DNA of 64,000 bases from Solirubrobacter sp963736505 (GCA_963736505.1 CAVTOZ010000005.1:124001-188000); one strand, 5' to 3'; positions 25,957 through 33,605 are shown, counted from the first letter of the stretch. The notes: generated by a model from the sequence alone, not told the origin. Translations and numbers: made by a program.

Positions 25957-25980
25957 ATACCTGAAGTGGTGACGTTAAGC
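25957..25980 (-). promoter_or_regulatory. Candidate SigB-type promoter of ligD
   Basis: Minus strand: GCTTAA (25980-25975), 12-nt spacer, AGGTAT (25962-25957), 10 nt before the ATG. Each hexamer matches the B. subtilis SigB consensus (GTTTAA, GGGTAT) at five of six positions. It shares its -35 bases with the divergent promoter of the STAS gene. Confidence 0.55.
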
Positions 25981-25998
25981 GGCGGCCCCAGTAGGTAT
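25974..25998 (+). promoter_or_regulatory. Candidate SigB/F-type promoter of the STAS-kinase pair
   Basis: GTTA (25974-25977), 15-nt spacer, AGGTAT (25993-25998), 13 nt before the ATG at 26012. The near-palindrome CGTTAAGC serves as -35 in both directions. Confidence 0.5.
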
Positions 25999-26011
25999 CG
26001 TGCACCCCCGT

Positions 26012-26386
26012 ATGGAAGCCAACCCCATCGTGCTCGACGAGACTGCGGACGATGTCGTCGTCGTGGTGGTCGAGGGTGAGCACGACATCTACACCGCGCC
26101 GACGCTGCGCGAGCGGCTGGAGGAGGCCCTCGCGCGCGGTGGTGGGATCGTCGTCGACCTGACGGCGGCCACGTTCGTCGACTCCTCGGTGCTCGGGGCG
26201 CTGCTCGACGCGCGCCGGCGGGCGATCGAGGCAGGTCAGGGCTACGTCGTCTGCGTCGGGGACACCGTCGAGCCGGGGGTCCAGCGGATCCTCGACATCA
26301 CGGGCCTCGTCCCCGTGCTTCCGGTCCTGCGAGGTCGCGAGGAGGCGATCGAGGCGGCGCGCTCTTCAAACGGCACCGGGTCATGA
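26012..26386 (+). CDS. STAS-domain anti-sigma factor antagonist
   Basis: 124 residues, RsbV/SpoIIAA-like: VEGEHDIYTAPTLRERLEEAL, then IVVDLTAATFVDSSVLGALL with the phosphorylatable serine in DSS. ATG at 26012 is preferred to an upstream GTG at 26000 because the latter would abut the candidate -10. The next gene overlaps by ATGA and encodes the matching kinase, so the two form a partner-switching pair. Confidence 0.93.
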   Translation: MEANPIVLDETADDVVVVVVEGEHDIYTAPTLRERLEEALARGGGIVVDLTAATFVDSSVLGALLDARRRAIEAGQGYVVCVGDTVEPGVQRILDITGLVPVLPVLRGREEAIEAARSSNGTGS

Positions 26387-26859
26387 ACCCGGCGCCCGAA
26401 GTGCTGCTGACCATGCCGGCCCGGCCTGAAGGGGTCGGCGTCGTACGGCAGGCGCTCGCGGGGATGGCCGACGCGCTGGACTTCGACGCGTCCGTGCTGG
26501 CCGACATGAAGATGGCGGTCACGGAGGCGTGCACCAACGTCGTCGTGCATGCGTACGACGAGGACGCGGGCATGCTGGAGGTCGAGATGCTCGCCGACGA
26601 GGCGGGCCTCACGATCGTGGTGCGCGACCACGGCAGCGGCATCCAGCCGCGCCCGGCGCGCTCGGAGCCGCCGGCGCTCGGCCTCGGGCTGCCGCTGATC
26701 GCCGCGCTGTCGGACTCCTTCGAGCTGCGCGGCAGCGCCGGCCAGGGCACCGAGGTGCGGATGACGTTCGCCTACTCGCGCTCCGGCGATCCCGCGGACG
26801 CGAACCCGGTCACGGGCACCGTCGGCCACGACGGCCGCTGGGATCCAGAAGCGCCCTAG
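26383..26859 (+). CDS. RsbW/SpoIIAB-like anti-sigma serine kinase
   Basis: 158 residues with a GHKL ATPase fold. MKMAVTEACTNVVVHAY is the N box (E and N for Mg-ATP), VVRDHGSGI the G1 box and ALGLGLPLIAALSDSF the G2 region. It would sequester a SigB/F-type factor and phosphorylate the STAS protein encoded just upstream. A tail of about 25 residues after VRMTFAYS is Pro/Asp-rich and atypical. Which of the sigma factors it binds is unknown. Confidence 0.93.
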   Translation: MNPAPEVLLTMPARPEGVGVVRQALAGMADALDFDASVLADMKMAVTEACTNVVVHAYDEDAGMLEVEMLADEAGLTIVVRDHGSGIQPRPARSEPPALGLGLPLIAALSDSFELRGSAGQGTEVRMTFAYSRSGDPADANPVTGTVGHDGRWDPEAP

Positions 26860-26908
26860 CGCCAATTAGGTCGGATGATCGGGGTGGGGCGGAGGGGCTG
26901 CTGCCTGA

Positions 26909-27967
26909 TTACGCTGCCTGGCGGAGCGCCGCGAGCTCTCGCATGCGGCCCAGGCGCCCGAGCGCCTTGGACTCGATCTGACGCACCCGCTCGGGCGTGA
27001 TGCCCAGCTGGCGGCCGATCTCGCGCAGCGGGGTCGGGTCCCCGCCGTCGATCCCGTAGCGCATCGCCACGACCGTGCGCTCGCGTTCGGGCAGCTCCAT
27101 CAGCGCCCGCTTGAGCGTCTCCTCGCGCAACGAGACGTGCACGACGTCCTCCGGCGCGGGGCCCTCGGACGGGAGCAGGTCGCCGAACGCGGCGTCCTCG
27201 CCCTCGCCCAGCGGGCGATCGAGCGACGTCACGGTGCGCGCGGCGTCGCGCAGCGCCAGCAGGTCGGACACGCTGATCTCGGCCTCGGAGGCGATCTCGT
27301 CGTCCGTCGGCGCGCGATCGAGCTTGATCGACAGCGCGTTCTCGGCGCGCGCGACCTTGCGCTGCGCGCGCACGAGGTTGATCGGCAGCTTGATCGTGCG
27401 GGCCTTGGCGTCCATCCCGCGCTCGACGGCCTGGCGGATCCACCACGTCGCGTACGTGGAGAAGCGGTAGCCGCGGCGCCAGTCGAACTTCTCGACCGCG
27501 CGGATCAGGCCGAGGATGCCCTCCTGGATCAGGTCCAGGAGCGTCAGCTCGGAGCCTTGGTACTTCTTCGCGATCGACACCACCAGGCGCAGGTTCGCGT
27601 TGATCATGCGGTCCTTGGCCTCGAGATCGCCGCGCTCGATGCGCTTGGCGAGGTCGATCTCCTCCGACGGAGTCAGCAGCCGGTGGCGGCCGATCTCGTT
27701 CAGGAACAGCTGCAGCGTGTCCGTCGTGACCGTCGCGAACTGGGCGTCGTCGATCGGCGCCTCGGTGACGTTCTCTCTGGTGCAGTCGTCGCGCAGCTCT
27801 ATGTGGCGCAGGTGAAGTTGCTCGTACAGGGCACCCAGGTCTTCGTCCTCGAGCTCCAAGGCTTGAGCGAGCTCGTCGACTTCGCTGAGGTCCACGCAGC
27901 CTCGCTCCTCGCCGCGATCGAGCAGGGCGGAGATGGGTCCGGTCGTCGCTACGCGTTCCGTGCTCAT
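26909..27967 (-). CDS. Sigma-70 family sigma factor (group 1/2, HrdB-like)
   Basis: 352 residues. Region 1.2 (LQLFLNEIGRHRLLTPSEEIDLAKRIERG), region 2 (NLRLVVSIAKKYQG, LTLLDLIQEGILGLIRAVEKFD, FSTYATWWIRQAVERG) and region 4 (RERTVVAMRYGIDGG, TPERVRQIESKAL) are complete. No long N-terminal region 1.1. Sequence after WWIRQA differs from the usual principal factor, so a group 2 (alternative, principal-like) factor is likelier than RpoD, though this cannot be settled here. Confidence 0.93.
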   Translation of the reverse strand: MSTERVATTGPISALLDRGEERGCVDLSEVDELAQALELEDEDLGALYEQLHLRHIELRDDCTRENVTEAPIDDAQFATVTTDTLQLFLNEIGRHRLLTPSEEIDLAKRIERGDLEAKDRMINANLRLVVSIAKKYQGSELTLLDLIQEGILGLIRAVEKFDWRRGYRFSTYATWWIRQAVERGMDAKARTIKLPINLVRAQRKVARAENALSIKLDRAPTDDEIASEAEISVSDLLALRDAARTVTSLDRPLGEGEDAAFGDLLPSEGPAPEDVVHVSLREETLKRALMELPERERTVVAMRYGIDGGDPTPLREIGRQLGITPERVRQIESKALGRLGRMRELAALRQAA

Positions 27968-28060
27968 GACTGCACCATTGACTCACCGCTCAAGGCCCGG
28001 GATAAACCCGTTGGAAACAGGTGCCATGCGGGAGGCATGGGCGGCCGTGTCAAGACGCAC

Positions 28061-28086
28061 GTCTGGAATCCGACCGCGCCGGGTAG
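28061..28086 (+). promoter_or_regulatory. Candidate SigF-type promoter of the Crp-like gene
   Basis: GTCT (28061-28064), 16-nt spacer, GGGTAG (28081-28086), 9 nt before the GTG start. One mismatch in the -35. Confidence 0.4.
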
Positions 28087-28095
28087 GGCTATGTC

Positions 28096-29040
28096 GTGAG
28101 AGGAGGCGCAATCGCATTGCCACGGACGCCGGACATGGTCCGCCTGCTCGACGCCGATCCCGATCTGGGGGCGTTGTTGAGCGAGGGCCGCAGGGAACAG
28201 GCCGAACGAGAGCTCGTCGTGCGCAGCCACCGGCTGCCCGTCGGCCCCTGGGACGTGTCGCGACTCGCCGGCGCCACGGCCGATCACATCGGCCTCCTCA
28301 TCATCGACGGAATTCTCTCACGTGAGCTGGTCGTCGCGGATCACGTCAGCGCCGAGCTGCTCGGCCCGGGCGACCTCGTGCGCCCCTGGCAGCCCGCCAG
28401 CCGCACCGGGCTCCTGCCCGTGGACGCGGTCTGGACCGTCCTGTCGCCGCTGACCGTCGCCGTGCTCGACCGCCGCTTCGCGGCCGAGGTCACGCGCTAC
28501 CCGGAGATCACGGCCGGCCTCTTCGACCGCCTGAGCGAGCGCTCGCTGCGCCTCGCCACCACGCAGGCGATCTCCCAGCTCACGCGCGTGGACCGGCGCC
28601 TGAAGGCCCTGTTCTGGCACCTCGCCGAGCGCTGGGGCCGCGTGTCGGGCGACGGCGTGATCGTGCCGCTGGCGCTGACGCACCGGATCCTCGGCCAGCT
28701 CGTCGGCGCGCGCCGCCCCACCGTCTCGACGGCCCTGTCGGAGCTCGCCGACCGCGAGGAGCTGATCCGCCGTCCCGACGGCTCTTGGCTGCTGCGCGGC
28801 GATCCGCCGGACGCGGAGTCGCTCGCGCGCAAGCCGCCGTCAGGCGGCGCCGCCGCGCGTTCGCAGGACCTGCTGCGCCCGGCGCGCCGGTTCGACCGCG
28901 AGGGCGCCCCGTCGCCCAGCGGCGAGGTGATCGCGGCCATCGACCGGCTGCGCGAGGCGCTCGAGCCCGGGCAGCTGCGCGAGCTGATGGAGCGCCGGCG
29001 CGACGACGCGCCGGACGACGACGAGCCCGAGCCGCTCTGA
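28096..29040 (+). CDS. Crp/Fnr family transcriptional regulator
   Basis: 314 residues. The N-terminal half has a cupin-like cNMP-binding-type domain (LLIIDGILSRELVV, AELLGPGDLVRPW). The HTH_Crp domain is clear: IVPLALTHRILGQLVGARRPTVSTALSEL at about residues 190-218. The phosphate-cassette residues for cAMP are not recognisable, so another ligand or none is likely. A Pro/Arg-rich and acidic C-terminal extension of about 75 residues is unusual. GTG start. Confidence 0.88.
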   Translation: MRGGAIALPRTPDMVRLLDADPDLGALLSEGRREQAERELVVRSHRLPVGPWDVSRLAGATADHIGLLIIDGILSRELVVADHVSAELLGPGDLVRPWQPASRTGLLPVDAVWTVLSPLTVAVLDRRFAAEVTRYPEITAGLFDRLSERSLRLATTQAISQLTRVDRRLKALFWHLAERWGRVSGDGVIVPLALTHRILGQLVGARRPTVSTALSELADREELIRRPDGSWLLRGDPPDAESLARKPPSGGAAARSQDLLRPARRFDREGAPSPSGEVIAAIDRLREALEPGQLRELMERRRDDAPDDDEPEPL

Positions 29041-29047
29041 CCCGCGG

Positions 29048-29212
29048 CTAGTTGTTCGGGTTCCCGGTCGCCTTCCCGTCGCCGCTCTCGGTCTCGGGCG
29101 TGGTGCCGTCGCCGTGACCCTCCTTGCGCGGCCGCTTCGGGCGGGTGGTCTCGTCGCCCACCTCTTCGGGCTGCTCTTCCGGATAGCCGACGTCGGAATG
29201 CGTGGTCTCCAT
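29048..29212 (-). CDS. Small hydrophilic disordered protein
   Basis: 54 residues, starting METTHSDVGYPEEQPEE and ending in Gly/Asn; rich in Glu, Gly, Thr and Lys, no hydrophobic core. GGGTAG ends 15 nt upstream of the ATG, resembling the -10 box of the stress promoters in this region, but the -35 is poor. Such proteins are common among desiccation/stress genes; function unknown. Confidence 0.5.
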   Translation of the reverse strand: METTHSDVGYPEEQPEEVGDETTRPKRPRKEGHGDGTTPETESGDGKATGNPNN

Positions 29213-29302
29213 GGCAACGGTCCTACCCCGGACCGGTGCCTTCGCACGCCGTCTGGCGAGGGCGTAGTCTGAGTCGCGGTCAAGCAGGGGCCGCCGCCCC
29301 CG

Positions 29303-29689
29303 ATGCAGTTCAGCTTCCAATTCCCCCCGGCAGAAGACGCGCCCGCCCAGGCGCGTGCCGCCCTCGAGGTCTTCGATCAGATCCTCGCCCCAGAGGTCCT
29401 GGAGGACCTCCAGCTCGTCGTGTCCGAGCTCGTGACCAACAGCGTCAAGTTCGGCCCCAAGCGCTCGATCACGCTGTCGCTGCAGATCGCGCCGGACGGG
29501 ATCGTGCGCGGCGAGGTGATCGACGAGGGCGACGGCGAGCGCGCCAGGGTCGAGATGCACCCGGAGCCGTCGCTGGACGGCGGCTGGGGGCTGCACCTCG
29601 TCGACCGCCTCGCGATCCGCTGGGGCGTGCACGAGGGGTCCACGCACGTCTGGTTCCAGGTCGGGCCCCGGCCGGTGCTGAGCGACTGA
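29303..29689 (+). CDS. RsbW-like ATPase (anti-sigma kinase family)
   Basis: 128 residues. N box LQLVVSELVTNSVKFGP, G1 box VIDEGDGERAR and the GGWGLHLVDRLAIRWG G2 region indicate the GHKL kinase family. Unlike the classical RsbW, it has the VSELVTNSV form typical of short stand-alone ATPases attached to PP2C/STAS networks. It lies between the Crp gene and a convergent SigB/F-type factor, its plausible partner. Confidence 0.88.
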   Translation: MQFSFQFPPAEDAPAQARAALEVFDQILAPEVLEDLQLVVSELVTNSVKFGPKRSITLSLQIAPDGIVRGEVIDEGDGERARVEMHPEPSLDGGWGLHLVDRLAIRWGVHEGSTHVWFQVGPRPVLSD

Positions 29690-29715
29690 GCGAAGGCTCA
29701 GCCTCAGGTCGAGCT

Positions 29716-30651
29716 TCAGCCCGAGTGCTCGGCGACCGTGCGGAGCCGCTCGAGCGCGCGCCGGATCAGGCGCGAGACGTGCATCTGCGAGACGCCGACG
29801 CGCTCGGCGATCTCGGCCTGCGTCATGTCCTCCACGAAGCGCAGGTGGAGCACGATGCGGTCGCGCGGCGGCAGCGCCTGCAGCGTCGGGGCGATCGTCG
29901 CGCCGTACTCGACGAGCTCGAAGCGCTCGTCGACCTCGCCGATCGACTCCGCGTAGGTCTCGCCGTCGCCCTCGTCGCCGAAGCGGTAGGACTCGAGCGA
30001 CACCGCGTCGTAGGCGCCCGCGGCCTCCATCGCCTCGAGCACCTGCTCGGTCGTGATCTGCAGGTGCTCGGCGACCTGGTTGGCCGATGGCGAGCGCCCG
30101 AGCTTGCGCGAGAGCTCCTTGACCGCGCTGTCGACCTGCATCACGCGCTCCTGCATCCCGCGCGGGACGTGCACGGCCCAGCCGTTGTCGCGGAAGTAGC
30201 GCTTGAGCTCGCCGAGCATGGTCGGCACCGCGTAGGACGAGAACGCCGTCTCACGCGCGGGGTCGAAGCGGTCGATCGCCTTGATGAGGCCGAGCGTCGC
30301 GACCTGGATCAGGTCGTCGAGCGGCTCGTCCGAGCGCCGGTAGCGGCGTGCCATCCGCCGTGCGAGCGGCAGCAACCGCTGCACGAGCTGCTCGCGCGCG
30401 GCCTGATCGCCGTGGCGGTGGTAGCGGATGAGGAGCCTGCGGTCCTCCTCCGACCTGCTCGGACCGTCCTCGGCGCGTGCCGGCGGGACGGATGTCATCG
30501 CGGTGGCGGTCTCCTCTCGCACCGGAGCGCGCCCGGCGAGCGTCGGCTCTGGAGCGGTCACCGGCGGGGTAGCTTCGAGAGTATCCATAGCAGCGTCCGT
30601 GGTGGTCGTGAGCCGGACGCCTGTCGAGCCGGCCTTGCCGGACGATGTCAT
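29716..30651 (-). CDS. SigB/SigF-type RNA polymerase sigma factor
   Basis: 311 residues if started at 30651; ATGs at 30588 and 30498 would drop a Thr/Pro/Ala-rich, probably disordered leader, and the conserved part begins after 30498. Core: YRRSDEPLDDLIQVATLGLIKAIDRFD, FSSYAVPTMLGELKRYFRDNGW, GRSPSANQVAEHL and MTQAEIAERVGVSQMHVSRLI. Group 3 stress/sporulation-type factor. A HAD hydrolase gene follows upstream on the same strand with 18 bp between. Confidence 0.92.
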   Translation of the reverse strand: MTSSGKAGSTGVRLTTTTDAAMDTLEATPPVTAPEPTLAGRAPVREETATAMTSVPPARAEDGPSRSEEDRRLLIRYHRHGDQAAREQLVQRLLPLARRMARRYRRSDEPLDDLIQVATLGLIKAIDRFDPARETAFSSYAVPTMLGELKRYFRDNGWAVHVPRGMQERVMQVDSAVKELSRKLGRSPSANQVAEHLQITTEQVLEAMEAAGAYDAVSLESYRFGDEGDGETYAESIGEVDERFELVEYGATIAPTLQALPPRDRIVLHLRFVEDMTQAEIAERVGVSQMHVSRLIRRALERLRTVAEHSG

Positions 30652-30669
30652 TTCCGCGACAGACGGGGT

Positions 30670-31326
30670 TCAAACACGCAGCGGCGAATCCGCCAGGTGC
30701 TCGCGCAGCAGCTCGACCGACGCGAACACCTCCGAAGCGCCGGCCTCGACCAGCTCGGCCTCGCTGAACCCGCCCGTCAGCACGCCGATCGAGCGCACCT
30801 TGGCGCCGCGGGCCGCGCGGCAGTCCCAGATCGAGTCGCCGATCATCACGGCGTCCTTCGGCTTCGCCCCGGCCTTCTCGAGCGCGGCGAGCACCAGATC
30901 GGGCTCGGGCTTGGTGCGCTCGACGTCGCTGGAGTCGGTCCAGCCGTCGACAAGCGAGCGGGCGTCGAGCAGCGTCAGGTAGTGCTCGAGCTCGTCCGGC
31001 TTGGCCGAGGACGCGAGCACCACCGTGTGGCCGGAGCCCTTGAGGTCCTCGATCAGATGACGCGCGCCCGCGAGGGGCTCGACCTCGCCGATCAGCTGCG
31101 TGTAGAGCACCGTCTCGGCCGCGCGCACGTCGTCGCCCTGCTGGCGCTCGAAGCCCTCGCCGGCGAGGGCGGCGACCAGCTGGTCGCCGCCCATCCCGAT
31201 GTGGCGGTGGATCCGCCACAGCGGGAGCACGAGCCCATGCTGGCGGAACGCGCGGTACCAGGCGATGGCGTGGTGGTAGTTGGTGTCGACCAGCGTGCCG
31301 TCGATGTCCAGGACCGCGGTGCCCAT
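30670..31326 (-). CDS. HAD-superfamily phosphatase (phosphoglycolate phosphatase-like)
   Basis: 218 residues. Motif I LDIDGTLVDTNYHHA with the nucleophilic and acid aspartates, motif II VVLASSA, motif III lysine in ERTKPEPDLVLAAL and motif IV MIGDSIWDCRAA are intact, with a helical subfamily I cap. Acts on small phosphate esters. It lies 2 bp after a DJ-1/PfpI gene, probably one transcript. Confidence 0.93.
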   Translation of the reverse strand: MGTAVLDIDGTLVDTNYHHAIAWYRAFRQHGLVLPLWRIHRHIGMGGDQLVAALAGEGFERQQGDDVRAAETVLYTQLIGEVEPLAGARHLIEDLKGSGHTVVLASSAKPDELEHYLTLLDARSLVDGWTDSSDVERTKPEPDLVLAALEKAGAKPKDAVMIGDSIWDCRAARGAKVRSIGVLTGGFSEAELVEAGASEVFASVELLREHLADSPLRV

Positions 31327-31328
31327 GC

Positions 31329-31892
31329 TCAGGCCGTGCGCGCCTGGCCGGCGTGAACGCCCTCGGCGATCTCCTCGACGACCTTGGCGCAGAACGCCGG
31401 CAGGTCGTCGGGGTTGCGCGAGCTGACGAGGCCCTCGTCGACGACGACCTCCTCGTCGACCCAGGTCGCGCCGGCGTTGCGCAGGTCGGTCCGCAGCGAC
31501 GGCCACGACGTCAGGGTGCGCCCGCGCACGACGTCGGCCTCGATCAGCGTCCACGGCCCGTGGCAGATGACGCCGACCGGCTTGCCCTGCTCGAAGAAGT
31601 CGTGCACGAACGCGACGGCGGCGGCGTCGGTGCGCAGCAGGTCGGGGTTCGCGACCCCGCCCGGCAGCACCAGGCCGTCGTAGTCGGACGCGTCCGCGTC
31701 GGCGGCGACGCGGTCGACAGGGAACGTGTCGGCCTTGTCGAGGTGGTTGAACGCCTGCACGTCTCCGTCCTCGACGGAGATCAGCTGCGGGCGGCCGCCG
31801 GCCTGCTCGACGGCCTTCCAGGGCTCGGTCAGCTCGACCTGCTCGACGCCCTCGGCGGCGAGGAAGGCGATGGTCTTTCCAGTGAGGTCCAT
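31329..31892 (-). CDS. DJ-1/PfpI family protein
   Basis: 187 residues of the PfpI/YfkM subfamily. Conserved Glu near the N-terminus (AAEGVEQVELTEPW), DGLVLPGG and VICHGPWTL with the reactive cysteine in the nucleophile elbow. Related to general stress proteins and deglycase/chaperone-like enzymes; B. subtilis YfkM is a SigB gene. GGGTAG lies about 10 nt before the ATG on the minus strand, though without a recognisable GTTT. Confidence 0.92.
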   Translation of the reverse strand: MDLTGKTIAFLAAEGVEQVELTEPWKAVEQAGGRPQLISVEDGDVQAFNHLDKADTFPVDRVAADADASDYDGLVLPGGVANPDLLRTDAAAVAFVHDFFEQGKPVGVICHGPWTLIEADVVRGRTLTSWPSLRTDLRNAGATWVDEEVVVDEGLVSSRNPDDLPAFCAKVVEEIAEGVHAGQARTA

Positions 31893-31983
31893 GCAATTGC
31901 GCTACCCAGATCCGACCGGGCAGCGCATTTCGGTCCGCTGTCGGACATTTTGGACGCCTTGAGCCAAGATTGAGTTCGTGTTG

Positions 31984-32113
31984 GTTTGAACCTCAACTAC
32001 CTAGGGCACATACTGGATGTCGCGTCGAACGGATGCCCTCCACTCTCCGGCAGGCGCGCCAAACCCTCCTCCTCAGCGAACGGGGCGTCCATGTGGCGCC
32101 CCGTTCGTCTTTA
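31984..32113 (+). ncRNA. Candidate small RNA with stress-type promoter and terminator
   Basis: In the 428 bp gap between two divergent genes (31893-32320), GTTT (31984-31987), a 16-nt spacer and GGGCAC (32004-32009) resemble a SigF promoter with one -10 mismatch. About 70 nt later a perfect 10 bp stem with GTCTTT forms a terminator. The transcribed span would be about 32015-32112, C-rich with no convincing ORF. Prediction from signals only; no known RNA family recognised. Confidence 0.3.
32078..32113 (+). terminator. Rho-independent terminator-like hairpin
   Basis: Stem GAACGGGGCG (32078-32087) pairs perfectly with 32097-32106, loop of nine bases, then GTCTTTAA. No annotated gene ends just upstream, which is why a small RNA is proposed. 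Confidence 0.6.
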
Positions 32114-32118
32114 AGCAC

Positions 32119-32217
32119 ATGACCCACCCGCTCCCGCCTGGACCGGACCCCGTCCCGCCGTCGCCGGCGCCGAGTCCGCACCCGCTTCCGCCGGACCCGA
32201 ACCCGCGTCCGATCTGA
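32119..32217 (+). CDS. Very small Pro-rich ORF
   Basis: 32 codons, MTHPLPPGPDPVPP and more PxP/DPxP repeats. Similar in flavour to the Pro-rich ORF at 17882, and also next to sigma-regulatory genes. No ribosome-binding site is evident and it begins directly after a terminator hairpin, so coding is doubtful. The remainder of the gap up to 32280 shows nothing recognisable. Confidence 0.2.
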   Translation: MTHPLPPGPDPVPPSPAPSPHPLPPDPNPRPI

Positions 32218-32279
32218 CGCGCACGGCGAGCCCCCGGACGTGTCATGCTCCGGACCGCCGGATTTCGGTCTACGCCACG

Positions 32280-32305
32280 GTTAGGCCGCGTCGGGGCTGG
32301 GGTAA
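32280..32305 (+). promoter_or_regulatory. Candidate SigF-type promoter of the RsbW-like operon
   Basis: GTTA (32280-32283), 16-nt spacer, GGGTAA (32300-32305), then 15 nt to the ATG at 32321. Confidence 0.5.
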
Positions 32306-32320
32306 CAGAACGCCACAACC

Positions 32321-32779
32321 ATGGGCAACGCACAGCCACTCCGCTCAGTCGAAGCGACTGAGCGCTACAGCGCTCATCGCAGCGACGTCACCCTGACCCT
32401 TCCCGCGCGTCCTGAGAACCTCGCGGTGGTCCGGCACGTGCTCGGCGCGTTTGCGGAGTCGATGCGACTGCCCTTCGAGCTCATCGAGGATCTCCGGCTC
32501 GCGGTCACCGAGGCGTGCACGAACGTCGTGCGCCACGCGTATCCGGCCGGAGCCCCTGGCGCGGTGGAGGTCACCGTCGAGCCGGCGGAGGAGCACGTGC
32601 GCGTGATCGTGTCCGACTATGGTCAGGGCATCGGCACGAGCTCCGACACCTCCGGCCCAGGCCTTGGCCTCCCGCTCATCGCCGCGATCGCGTCGTCCGT
32701 CGACCTGCAGTCCGCACCGGGCGCGGGCAGCCGGGTCGCGATGACGTTCGCGCGACGAAGCGCCGGTGAGGCGGCGTGA
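32321..32779 (+). CDS. RsbW/SpoIIAB-like anti-sigma serine kinase
   Basis: 152 residues. N box LRLAVTEACTNVVRHAY, G1 VIVSDYGQGI and G2 GPGLGLPLIAAIASSVDL are complete. A 20-residue leader precedes the ATPase fold. First gene of an operon with a degenerate paralogue and a STAS antagonist. Closest in this window to the kinase at 26383. Confidence 0.93.
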   Translation: MGNAQPLRSVEATERYSAHRSDVTLTLPARPENLAVVRHVLGAFAESMRLPFELIEDLRLAVTEACTNVVRHAYPAGAPGAVEVTVEPAEEHVRVIVSDYGQGIGTSSDTSGPGLGLPLIAAIASSVDLQSAPGAGSRVAMTFARRSAGEAA

Positions 32780-33177
32780 CGAGCCCCGAGGCTGACGGCC
32801 CGACGACGGTCTCGATCGCGGCAGGCCCGCTGGTCGGCCCGATCCTGCGCCGCGTGGTGGGCATGCTCGCCGCGCGCGCCGACCTGCCGCTGGACCGCCT
32901 CGACGACGCCGTCCTGGTCGCCGACCTGATCGCCGCGCGCGCCCCCGCGCACGTCCTGCACAACACCGTCGACGTGGCCTTCGAGCCCGGCCCGCGCACG
33001 CTCTCGCTGCGCGTCGGGCCGCTGCGCCCGGGCGGCGGCGACGCGCTCGTGGTCGACGCCGCGGTGCCCGGCGTGGGCAACGTGATCGAGCAGCTCGCCG
33101 ACGAGCTGCGCGTCTCGCCGGAGGGCGAGCGCGAGTACCTCCTCGTGCGCCTCGAGTACGCCGGCGCGGCGAACTGA
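32776..33177 (+). CDS. Degenerate RsbW-like protein (no ATP-binding motifs)
   Basis: 133 residues, GTG start overlapping the kinase stop. The segment LDRLDDAVLVADLIAARAPAH aligns in position with the N box of the preceding kinase but lacks the Glu and Asn, and no G1/G2 glycine boxes are found. The strand-helix pattern otherwise fits the kinase fold. It may bind a sigma or STAS protein without phosphorylating it. Relationship judged by eye, so alternative folds are possible. Confidence 0.6.
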   Translation: MTSPEADGPTTVSIAAGPLVGPILRRVVGMLAARADLPLDRLDDAVLVADLIAARAPAHVLHNTVDVAFEPGPRTLSLRVGPLRPGGGDALVVDAAVPGVGNVIEQLADELRVSPEGEREYLLVRLEYAGAAN

Positions 33178-33204
33178 ACTTCCGGGTGGATTGAGAACCG
33201 CCGA

Positions 33205-33225
33205 CGCGGGGGATGACCCCCCGCG
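33205..33225 (+). promoter_or_regulatory. Hairpin covering the start of the STAS gene
   Basis: Perfect 8 bp stem CGCGGGGG (33205-33212) with 33218-33225, five-base loop, ending one base before the ATG at 33227. It would mask any ribosome-binding site for that start and could limit translation of the antagonist. Confidence 0.35.
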
Positions 33226-33226
33226 A

Positions 33227-33589
33227 ATGGCCATCGACTTCGAAATCGACGATCACCGGATCGACGACGAGACCCACATCGTCGCGGTCACCGGCGAGAT
33301 CGACCTCTTCACCGCCCCAGAGTTCAAGCAGCGCGTCGCGGCGCCGATCGACGCGGGGCGCTCGCGCGTCATCGTCGACCTGACGGCGACGACGTTCATC
33401 GACTCCTCGTCGCTCGGCGTGCTGATCGGAGCGCACCGCCGGCTCCGCCGCCACGACGGCTCGCTCGTCATCGTCTGCACCAACGACGCGATCTCCAAGA
33501 CGTTCAGGATCACGGGCCTGGACAGCGTCTTCACGATCGTCGGCTCGCTCGAGGAGGCACTCGACGGTGATGCCGTCGGCGCCGGGTAG
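33227..33589 (+). CDS. STAS-domain anti-sigma factor antagonist
   Basis: 120 residues: VTGEIDLFTAPEFKQRV and VIVDLTATTFIDSSSLGVLI with the DSS phosphorylation site; C-terminal helix FRITGLDSVFTIVGSLEEAL. Third gene after a kinase and its degenerate relative. ATG 33227 chosen on domain length; a TTG at 33191 is in frame and would avoid the start hairpin. Confidence 0.92.
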   Translation: MAIDFEIDDHRIDDETHIVAVTGEIDLFTAPEFKQRVAAPIDAGRSRVIVDLTATTFIDSSSLGVLIGAHRRLRRHDGSLVIVCTNDAISKTFRITGLDSVFTIVGSLEEALDGDAVGAG

Positions 33590-33605
33590 GTAGCCTCGAT
33601 CGGCG

